Source: UBA2177 sp964452735
GTDB taxonomy: Bacteria; Patescibacteriota; Dojkabacteria; SC72
Reading direction: 5' to 3'
Assembly: GCA_964452735.1 (NCBI GenBank)
Contig: CAYVNA010000022.1
Coordinates: forward strand, 1-8,429
Length of the DNA: 8,429 nucleotides
Position numbers and translations under genes: made by a program. Under the pieces are notes generated by a model. That model saw nothing but the letters and a program-made list of their open reading frames with translations. It did not search any database and had not been told where the DNA came from. Shown in pieces: positions 1 through 5,546 of this stretch. The stretch's first letter is position 1. Every line of letters starts with the position of its first letter.

Positions 1-1157
1 CTTCCAGGGTGAAGTCCCCCTGATGCTACATGCCATACTGGCTTCATACCATACCAGTTCTGACCTAGGGTAATCGATGATTCTGGAGTTATATCTAACT
101 GAAGAACATCTCTAATCAATTTTGGCTCTCCATAGTTCTCCATCTTTGTCTTAGGAGCTCCCCCATGAAAAGAATCAACTCCTAAAAGCCTCATAATCTT
201 AGCATTAGCAACCATGGACATAGAGAAATCCAATATCTCACCTTTATCATACACACCTGGACCAGACTCTCTCGTGAAGAGACTATGCATAGCCCTATGA
301 GCATGTATAGCTAACCCTGGATTCTTAAGACGCATACTATGGACAGCTGAATAACCGGTGGTTATAACATCTAACATCATCCACCTACCACCTTGTGCCT
401 TAATCTTATCCGCTCTAGAGATCATGGTATCTAGATTGGAATGAGTTATATTACACAAATAGAACTTCTTCTTCCCACTCTTCTCTTCCACCTCCCTTAT
501 AACCTTATGAACAAGCTCACACCTTTCATCAAACTTATTAAAAAACAAATTCGTAAGATTCTCATCATCCTTAATACCATGATATTCACCATTAGCTGAT
601 GTAAACAAAATTCTGGCTAAATCAGCCTGCTCTCTTGCTGTTCTTCCAACCTTGGGCTTAGGAACTGTGAGTAATAATGGACCCTCTTCAATATGGAGCT
701 GTTCTCTCACACCATCTAAACCAAATTGAGGGCCAGGAAATGCTTGAACCATACATTTAGGAAACCTTATATCCAAACATCTCAGAGCCTTAATCATCTT
801 CATCCCTCCGACATTTCCAACTATACCTGCTAGAAGACCAGACATATTATCAACCTCAAATAACTCTACCTTGTATGCAATCTTAAAGGTCTTTGTTTTC
901 GGCTCTAGATCAAAGGCTATTGCACGCATCTTGTCAGCCATCTTAACACCAGAACCATTCCCATCAAAAACCTTTGTCCAAGTGCCTGTAGAACTCTCAG
1001 CAGCACAAGCAGCAACGACAGTCTCAAACTGATCCATACCAATACCATCAGATAACTCAATATCTAAATATGTAATGATATAGTCTTCGTCAGAATTCTT
1101 AGGTTTCCACCCCTTTGGAGCTATATACTTATTTGAGTATGAATTATCTTCCTTCAT
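1..1157 (-). CDS. rbcL: RuBisCO large subunit, archaeal-type form III-like (3' end outside window)
   Basis: Ribulose-1,5-bisphosphate carboxylase/oxygenase, catalytic subunit; 385 codons are visible in one open frame before the left edge cuts it. Motifs seen: AAESSTGTW (E54, spinach E60), GN at 114-115 (N123), TVPKPKVG with K167 and K169 (K175, K177), IKDDENLT with K196, D198 and E199 (carbamylated K201 and the metal ligands D203 and E204), HRAMH with H287 and R288 (H294, R295), H331 and K338 (H327 and loop-6 K334), and ASGGLHPG with S379. TVPKPKVG, KDDENLT and SGGLHPG resemble archaeal form III enzymes more than form I or II. In archaea and CPR, form III acts in AMP/nucleoside salvage, turning ribulose-1,5-bisphosphate plus CO2 into two 3-phosphoglycerates; that role is inferred here. 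Oddities: loop 6 reads HGGAPKTKMEN rather than HxGTxxGKxEG, and about 11 extra residues lie before it. The ATG overlaps the upstream stop codon (TAATG), with no clear ribosome binding site. A form III-related RuBisCO-like protein is possible, but the conserved residues favour a true carboxylase. Confidence 0.93.
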   Translation of the reverse strand, partial: MKEDNSYSNKYIAPKGWKPKNSDEDYIITYLDIELSDGIGMDQFETVVAACAAESSTGTWTKVFDGNGSGVKMADKMRAIAFDLEPKTKTFKIAYKVELFEVDNMSGLLAGIVGNVGGMKMIKALRCLDIRFPKCMVQAFPGPQFGLDGVREQLHIEEGPLLLTVPKPKVGRTAREQADLARILFTSANGEYHGIKDDENLTNLFFNKFDERCELVHKVIREVEEKSGKKKFYLCNITHSNLDTMISRADKIKAQGGRWMMLDVITTGYSAVHSMRLKNPGLAIHAHRAMHSLFTRESGPGVYDKGEILDFSMSMVANAKIMRLLGVDSFHGGAPKTKMENYGEPKLIRDVLQLDITPESSITLGQNWYGMKPVWHVASGGLHPG

Positions 1158-1819
1158 TAGAACTTCTTTTCAAGATTATCTCTTCTTTTCTCTCTCGTTT
1201 CTGACTTCATTCTTCCAATAAAACTACTCAAAGAAGATTGTATTATAGTACTAAATTGTGTATAGAATACTCCAAGGATTATCATAGAAACTCCTAATAA
1301 AAGGATATTTCTAGAATCATCAAATATCCCAGAATCTGGAAGATTCGTCTTGTTAGGGTTACTACTCAAAGAAAGAGTATATGAAGAACCTGTCTTTGTT
1401 GTTATGTTAGGATCTGTACTTGTGAAAGAGAATGTTGAAGAACCAGTACCCGTAGCCCTGAAGTATAGCGTTGCAATAACACCATTGTATGTTTCCCCCT
1501 CACTATGCCCAGTAGACAAACACTCTATATTCAAGGTAGCACTTCCAGGAGTTACAAGGAAACTATTACACCTCGCTGCCCCGGAGGAGCTAATATACTC
1601 TACAGGTCCTGTAAAGGCCAAATTTACATCAACTCCATAGAACTCGTCCGATCCACTATTAACAGAAACTGTTACTGCTGTAGAATCACCGTAGATAACA
1701 CCAGAGGAAGGACTTATACTAATAGATGTATAATCAGCAGAGACCTTTGCTAGAGGAAGAAATGCAAAAGAGAACAATACAACGACAAATGCAATTACCT
1801 TGGAGATTGGACAGTTCAT
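1157..1819 (-). CDS. Secreted membrane-anchored cohesin-like protein with LPDSG motif
   Basis: 220 residues. An N-terminal signal peptide (hydrophobic 8-24, likely cleaved near VSA at 26-28) leads into a beta-rich domain at about 30-153 that resembles cohesin or carbohydrate-binding-like folds. The cohesin-like pattern is an opening strand, then YGVDVNLAFTG (61-71) followed by VEYISS, and a late GVIATLYFRATG (113-124). C84 and C100 could form a disulfide. LPDSG at 160-164 precedes a hydrophobic segment at about 171-188 and a strongly basic tail (203-219), an arrangement like LPxTG-type surface anchors, although the tail is long for a sortase substrate. Predicted position: outer face of the cytoplasmic membrane, domain outward. 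It is divergently transcribed from the related gene at 1952 and its stop codon overlaps the RuBisCO start, implying one transcript. There is no Shine-Dalgarno sequence before the ATG. The cohesin assignment rests on pattern recognition, and binding of a dockerin partner is an inference. Confidence 0.8.
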   Translation of the reverse strand: MNCPISKVIAFVVVLFSFAFLPLAKVSADYTSISISPSSGVIYGDSTAVTVSVNSGSDEFYGVDVNLAFTGPVEYISSSGAARCNSFLVTPGSATLNIECLSTGHSEGETYNGVIATLYFRATGTGSSTFSFTSTDPNITTKTGSSYTLSLSSNPNKTNLPDSGIFDDSRNILLLGVSMIILGVFYTQFSTIIQSSLSSFIGRMKSETREKRRDNLEKKF

Positions 1820-1844
1820 AATTTTTTGATATCAAATTACCTTT

Positions 1845-1876
1845 TATATATTGCAATATATCCTCCCTCTTGTCAA
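1845..1876 (-). promoter_or_regulatory. Candidate sigma-70-type promoter for the leftward cohesin-like gene and RuBisCO
   Basis: On the minus strand TTGACA (1876-1871) is a perfect -35 box. The best -10 candidate, TATATA (1850-1845), lies 20 bases away, longer than the ideal 17; at 17 bases the hexamer is CAATAT (1853-1848), a weaker match. Transcription would start near 1838, leaving a leader of roughly 20 bases before the ATG at 1819. It would drive the cohesin-like gene and, by the stop/start overlap, RuBisCO. Confidence 0.45.
1846..1861. promoter_or_regulatory. 16-bp perfect palindrome, candidate operator
   Basis: ATATATTGCAATATAT is a perfect inverted repeat between the two divergent cohesin-like genes. 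It lies between the perfect TTGACA box and the AT-rich -10 candidates of the leftward promoter, where a bound repressor could block RNA polymerase. The tract is almost all A and T, so chance is a real possibility and no regulator gene is visible nearby. Confidence 0.3.
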
Positions 1877-1900
1877 CAAACTACCCTACTTTACTTTGTA

Positions 1901-1932
1901 TTGGCACTTTGATAACCTGAAATATATATAAT
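1901..1932 (+). promoter_or_regulatory. Candidate sigma-70-type promoter for the rightward cohesin-like gene
   Basis: TTGGCA (1901-1906) differs from the -35 consensus at one base. TATATA (1923-1928) lies 16 bases downstream and an exact TATAAT (1927-1932) 20 bases downstream. Either would start transcription about 10-20 bases before the ATG at 1952. The AGAGG at 1946-1950 ends one base before the ATG, too close for normal Shine-Dalgarno pairing. Confidence 0.45.
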
Positions 1933-1951
1933 AAATTTTTAACTTAGAGGT

Positions 1952-2554
1952 ATGAGAAAATTTGTATTAGGGGGTGTTTTTGTAATTCTTAGTAGTTTCT
2001 TCTTTCTAGGAAAGGCATATGCTGCTGTCGATTTCAGGTTGGAAGATAATAAGGAGGAAGGAAAGATTTCTGTCATAGTGGACTCTAATGGTTCATATGT
2101 AGGTGGAATTGATATGACAATAGTATATTCAAATGATATAGAAATTGGAGAGGTCGAGAAGAGTACAGAGTTTTGTTCCTTTGGTAACAATATTAATGTA
2201 TATAGTGGAAAGATAACCGTTGAATGTTTCAATGATCTGGATACTGAGATGAGTGGTGTGTTAGCAACTATACCATATACAACTGATTCTCAAGAGTATT
2301 TTTTCTATATAGATGATGAACATTTGGATGTTGGCAATCTTTCTGTTGGAAGTATAGAAGATATTAATAGACCAGAAAAGGACACCGAAGAGACAGATGG
2401 TACAGGAGAGGAAGTGGAAGATAGGACTGACGAAAAGGTTCTTGATTTAGTAATCGATTTCTTAAGAGAGAATGCTTTGTATATATTAGCTGGTGTTATT
2501 CTACTCATTGCTTCAATAATAGGTATAGTAGGATTACTTCCTAAGAGGAATTAG
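1952..2554 (+). CDS. Secreted membrane-anchored cohesin-like protein
   Basis: 200 residues. The N-terminal signal peptide (hydrophobic 4-20) has a likely cleavage site after AYA at 22-24. A beta-rich domain (about 25-135) has the same layout as the neighbour encoded at 1157-1819: GGIDMTIVYS (51-60) matches YGVDVNLAF, SGVLATIPY (101-109) matches NGVIATLYF, and C75 and C92 match C84 and C100, both pairs with about 16 residues between. A very acidic linker (141-162, many D and E) leads to a C-terminal membrane helix (about 175-196) ending in the short basic tail PKRN. It is therefore predicted to sit in the cytoplasmic membrane with the domain outside. Unlike its neighbour it has no LPxTG-like motif. 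It is transcribed alone from the divergent region and ends in a strong terminator. The cohesin call is tentative; the paralogy with the neighbour is better supported than the function. Confidence 0.8.
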   Translation: MRKFVLGGVFVILSSFFFLGKAYAAVDFRLEDNKEEGKISVIVDSNGSYVGGIDMTIVYSNDIEIGEVEKSTEFCSFGNNINVYSGKITVECFNDLDTEMSGVLATIPYTTDSQEYFFYIDDEHLDVGNLSVGSIEDINRPEKDTEETDGTGEEVEDRTDEKVLDLVIDFLRENALYILAGVILLIASIIGIVGLLPKRN

Positions 2555-2573
2555 GGTTCACATATAGAAAATG

Positions 2574-2607
2574 AAAGAGGAGGTTTTTAGACCTCCTCTT
2601 TTTATTT
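2574..2607. terminator. Strong intrinsic terminator, probably bidirectional
   Basis: An 11-bp perfect stem (AAAGAGGAGGT at 2574-2584 with ACCTCCTCTTT at 2591-2601) closes a 6-base loop TTTTAG and runs into TTTTTATTT on the plus strand. It lies 20 bases after the stop of the 1952-2554 gene. Read on the minus strand the same stem is followed by a T-rich stretch (TTTCATTTTC), so it can also end the convergent dockerin-protein transcript, whose stop codon is at 2623-2625. Confidence 0.9.
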
Positions 2608-2622
2608 AACAAGAATATGCTA

Positions 2623-4440
2623 CTAATTTATCTTAGCATTTGAGGATGTTGGTGAAGTTACACCACTAAACCCTGTTACATACTCAATTCGTATTCTTCC
2701 GAAGCCTCCATTTCCACCTTTAAATACGTTTGCTGGAGAAGCTGCTACACCACCAGTTGCAGTGACTTTAGATTCTCCTAGAGAAAGGTTATTGCCTATC
2801 AACAATATTGAACCACCTGCACCACCACCTCCAGATCCACCACTCCCTCTATATGGGAACGTTTTTCCGTCATCACCATCTTGTTTTGAAGGTCCAACCT
2901 TCGGATTTAGAGAACTTCCTCCATTTGAAAGTATCTTATTATTTACATTTATTATACTTGCAGCAATATATACAATACCTCCACCATTGCCTCCGTCGGT
3001 ACCATTCAAACTCACAGTACTTGCAGTTCTATGGGGAAGATAATAACCTCGGCCACCTGCACCACCACCTCCTCCAAAGAGAAGCTTTCCTAAAGAATCT
3101 CCACCGAAATTAGCTGAGCCACCACCTGCACCACCACCTCGGCTACTTGCACTATCTGAATGCCCAACACTCTTCCCTGCACCTCCGTCTCCACTAGAAG
3201 AGGTTGTTCCCGCAGTACCATTAGTTGATCCTTTTCCGAAATCTCCAGGAGTACCATAACCACCACCACCACCACCACCGCCTCGGCCGGCCCACCAATA
3301 GCTTGTAGTCCTACTTGTACCACCACCACCTCCTCCTCCAAAGGATCCTGGTGTAGAGGTTCCCTTACCACCTTCATAACCATTACTCCCTGAAGTACCA
3401 CCACCACCTGCACCACTAAACACTCCCTCATTACCTACAGCACTACTGGCACCTTTTCCAGAATCTGTTCCAGTATAGAATACTCCATGTCCAGGGATAC
3501 CATTCCCTACTCCACCTGCATACCCTTTAGCTGAGACATCTACAACACCGGAGATATCCACGGCACCTGTTGCTCTGAAAAATACAACTCCACCTTTACC
3601 CAGAGTATAATCGTATGCATCAGGAGACAACGTACTTCCACTACTTAGAGACACATCTACATAGTTTGGTACTCTCTGAAGCATTACCTTCTGATTATTA
3701 ACACCTTTCCCTATATTCGCATCATTGTTAACTCCGTCACCATAGTACTTTTGCTTAGATGTAGAAAACGTTATCCTGTCCCCCGCCACAGCACTAACTA
3801 TTAATGTCTCATAATTTCCAACATTACCTTGGAAACCTTGTGTTCCTTGAAGATTAATTAACAAAACCTCATCACCAGCCTTAATACAATCAGTACTAAC
3901 TCCCTGATCTACAGCAACAACAGTACTAGAATCAAAACCAACAACTGAGTATGATATTGCATCTGCACAACCCCTCCCTGCAATATATGAATTTCTATTA
4001 AGATTAACATCCGTAGCAGAGAATACTACACTACCATCAGCACCAGTACCAAATGTTACAGGTGTCGTCCCTCCGTTTGTAGGGGTCGTAGGATTATTCT
4101 GAGCCTTATACTTTCTCCAAAGATTCAACCATATGGCAAAATCTGAAATTGTTATACTACTATCGTTATTCAAATCACTCATCTGAGAAAAAGAATTTGG
4201 ATTATTCTTAAACTGCCTATAGCTACTAAGCCATATCTCAAAGTCCGCAATAGTGATTTTGTTATCAGCATTCAAATCTGCCTTAGCAAATTCCTCCGAC
4301 AAAGTCCCAGGATCATCCGCTCTACTTCTCGTATCAAAAACTCCAGCTCCATCTAATAGATAGAAAATTGTAAGAGGAGTAACTAACAGAAAAGCTATAA
4401 GAGCTACAACTACTTTACCCTTTCTATCTATCCTAAACAT
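2623..4440 (-). CDS. Secreted dockerin protein with glycine-rich C-terminal region
   Basis: 605 residues, function unrecognised. A basic start followed by one hydrophobic segment (9-29) is a signal peptide or N-terminal anchor. A dockerin domain at about 53-112 has two repeats 34 residues apart, each with a calcium-loop pattern: D55-N57-D59-D66 and D89-N91-D93-D100, each followed by F-x-I-W-L. A Pro/Thr/Asn/Gly linker (113-135) leads to a beta-rich part (about 136-300) with two cysteines, C158 and C185, that could pair. From about 306 to 582 the chain is dominated by glycine, with runs of up to eight (387-394), and ends in patterns such as GGSILLIGNNLSLGESKVTATGG split by loops and GFGRIRIEYV, seen in glycine-rich bacterial surface proteins. 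No enzyme motif or C-terminal anchor is visible. Dockerins bind cohesins, so the two cohesin-like membrane proteins nearby are obvious candidate partners (inference). A surface adhesin or coat component is the best guess. There is no ribosome binding site before the ATG. Confidence 0.85.
   Translation of the reverse strand: MFRIDRKGKVVVALIAFLLVTPLTIFYLLDGAGVFDTRSRADDPGTLSEEFAKADLNADNKITIADFEIWLSSYRQFKNNPNSFSQMSDLNNDSSITISDFAIWLNLWRKYKAQNNPTTPTNGGTTPVTFGTGADGSVVFSATDVNLNRNSYIAGRGCADAISYSVVGFDSSTVVAVDQGVSTDCIKAGDEVLLINLQGTQGFQGNVGNYETLIVSAVAGDRITFSTSKQKYYGDGVNNDANIGKGVNNQKVMLQRVPNYVDVSLSSGSTLSPDAYDYTLGKGGVVFFRATGAVDISGVVDVSAKGYAGGVGNGIPGHGVFYTGTDSGKGASSAVGNEGVFSGAGGGGTSGSNGYEGGKGTSTPGSFGGGGGGGTSRTTSYWWAGRGGGGGGGGYGTPGDFGKGSTNGTAGTTSSSGDGGAGKSVGHSDSASSRGGGAGGGSANFGGDSLGKLLFGGGGGAGGRGYYLPHRTASTVSLNGTDGGNGGGIVYIAASIINVNNKILSNGGSSLNPKVGPSKQDGDDGKTFPYRGSGGSGGGGAGGSILLIGNNLSLGESKVTATGGVAASPANVFKGGNGGFGRIRIEYVTGFSGVTSPTSSNAKIN
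2700..3525 (-). repeat. Glycine-codon low-complexity tract within the dockerin protein
   Basis: This stretch encodes roughly residues 306-580 and is packed with GGN codons, visible on the plus strand as runs of CCACCACC (for example 3258-3285 and 3318-3340). It is degenerate rather than a strict tandem array. Such tracts are prone to length change by slippage. Open frames on the opposite strand here, rich in Pro and His, are by-products of the composition. Confidence 0.75.
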
Positions 4441-4487
4441 TTTTGGTATATAATAAAGTTATTACTATACTAATATAATTAATTAAT

Positions 4488-4516
4488 ACTTTACATTCAT
4501 ATAATAGGTGTGTCAA
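4488..4516 (-). promoter_or_regulatory. Candidate promoter for the dockerin gene
   Basis: On the minus strand a perfect TTGACA (4516-4511) is followed after exactly 17 bases by TAAAGT (4493-4488), a 4 of 6 match to the -10 consensus. The implied leader is about 40 bases and very AT-rich, with no Shine-Dalgarno sequence before the ATG at 4440. It overlaps the opposing rlmN promoter candidate. Confidence 0.5.
4500..4505 (+). promoter_or_regulatory. Candidate -10 box for rlmN
   Basis: An exact TATAAT on the plus strand; transcription would begin near 4512, about 33 bases before the preferred rlmN start. No good -35 box is found 16-18 bases upstream. It sits inside the opposing dockerin-gene promoter, so the two may compete. 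Confidence 0.35.
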
Positions 4517-4544
4517 GAAATCTCCCCTATTGAAAGAAATTACT

Positions 4545-5546
4545 ATGTTTGAAGACTTTTTTGAGGAAAAAAACCTACCTAATTACAAATTAAAACAATT
4601 GTATGAACAGTACTACAAGAATCCAATAAATTCCTGGGATGAGCTTACTACCTGGTCAAAAGATATGAGGAAGGAGATCTCTTCAAGATTCCCCTTTTCC
4701 AAGTTAAATGAAGAAAGTATCCTCGATTCCTCAGATAGAAGGTCTAAGAAAGTACTTTTCCTAACAAAGGAGGGATTTCCTGTAGAGACTGTCCTTATGA
4801 AATCAAAGGAGAGAAATACTGTATGTGTTAGTTGTATGAGTGGATGTCCTGTTGGTTGTACATTTTGTGCAACAGGTAGGATGGGTTTTAATAAAGCACT
4901 TGATACACAAGAGATCATTGATCAGGTTATGTATTTTAAGAGAGAGCTTTTTCCTAAGAAAGAGAACATTTCGAATATTGTTTTTATGGGTATGGGAGAA
5001 CCTATGTTGAACATGAAGAATGTAGTTAATGCAATAAGGATACTCACAGATCCTGAGAAGATTGCCTTAAGTCCTAGACGTATTACAGTATCAACTGTAG
5101 GGTATGTAGAGAATTTAAGAAAGTTTCTCAATATGGATTTAGGTGTAAAGATAGCAGTAAGTCTACATGCTCCTAACCAGAAGATTAGAGAAAGAATAAT
5201 GCCAGTAGTCGCCAAAACAAACAGCTTAGAGGATTTGATGGATGTCTTGATCTCATACCAGAAGAAAACTAGAAAGAGAGTAACATATGAGTATCTACTA
5301 CTGAAGGATATTAATGATTCTGTAGATCATGCAAAGGAGTTATCTAGTTTATTGAGGAATCAGATAGCATTGGTAAATTTGATAAATTTCAATCCATCTA
5401 CAGATCTACCCTATTCCCCTACTTCAAAGAAGAAAATAGAAGCATTTCAATCCATACTTAATGCCAGAGGAATAGGTAATACCTTGAGACATTCGTATGG
5501 GGAAGATATCAAAGCTGCATGTGGTCAGTTAGCAAGTCTTAGGTAA
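4545..5546 (+). CDS. rlmN: Dual-specificity 23S rRNA/tRNA adenine-C2 methyltransferase RlmN
   Basis: Radical SAM enzyme that methylates C2 of A2503 in 23S rRNA, and in many bacteria A37 of some tRNAs. Numbered from an in-frame TTG at 4530, the 4Fe-4S motif is C106-x3-C110-x2-C113, inside GCPVGCTFCATG. The two cysteines used in the methyl-transfer mechanism are both present: C99 (E. coli C118) seven residues before the first cluster cysteine, and C331 in IKAACGQL (E. coli C355). The MGMGEPMLN motif (154-162) and RRITVSTVGY (183-192) are typical SAM-binding elements. An additional cysteine, C102, lies where homologues usually have serine. I prefer the ATG at 4545 (333 residues), because neither start has a ribosome binding site and TTG is the rarer codon; TTG at 4530 would give 338. 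The length is somewhat short of E. coli RlmN (384). The 3' end overlaps the convergent TPR gene by 8 bases. The intact motifs make RlmN more likely than a Cfr resistance enzyme. Confidence 0.95.
   Translation: MFEDFFEEKNLPNYKLKQLYEQYYKNPINSWDELTTWSKDMRKEISSRFPFSKLNEESILDSSDRRSKKVLFLTKEGFPVETVLMKSKERNTVCVSCMSGCPVGCTFCATGRMGFNKALDTQEIIDQVMYFKRELFPKKENISNIVFMGMGEPMLNMKNVVNAIRILTDPEKIALSPRRITVSTVGYVENLRKFLNMDLGVKIAVSLHAPNQKIRERIMPVVAKTNSLEDLMDVLISYQKKTRKRVTYEYLLLKDINDSVDHAKELSSLLRNQIALVNLINFNPSTDLPYSPTSKKKIEAFQSILNARGIGNTLRHSYGEDIKAACGQLASLR

Noticed and set aside
1350..1753. Plus-strand open frames opposite the cohesin-like gene
   Set aside because: The minus-strand protein has a signal peptide, domain and membrane helix in order; the plus-strand frames show none of these.
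2762..3431. Long open frames rich in Pro/His or Val within the dockerin gene region on other frames
   Set aside because: They come from the repeated GGN codons of the glycine-rich protein read in other frames or on the opposite strand, and have no start signals or recognisable domains.
2700..3525. Tandem repeat array or CRISPR
   Set aside because: The CCACCACC runs are glycine codons with irregular spacing; no constant direct repeats with unique spacers are seen anywhere in the window.
4800..4900. Cfr-type antibiotic resistance methyltransferase
   Set aside because: The FCATG context is shared with Cfr, but the overall motifs, the AACGQL end and the lone housekeeping context fit RlmN better.
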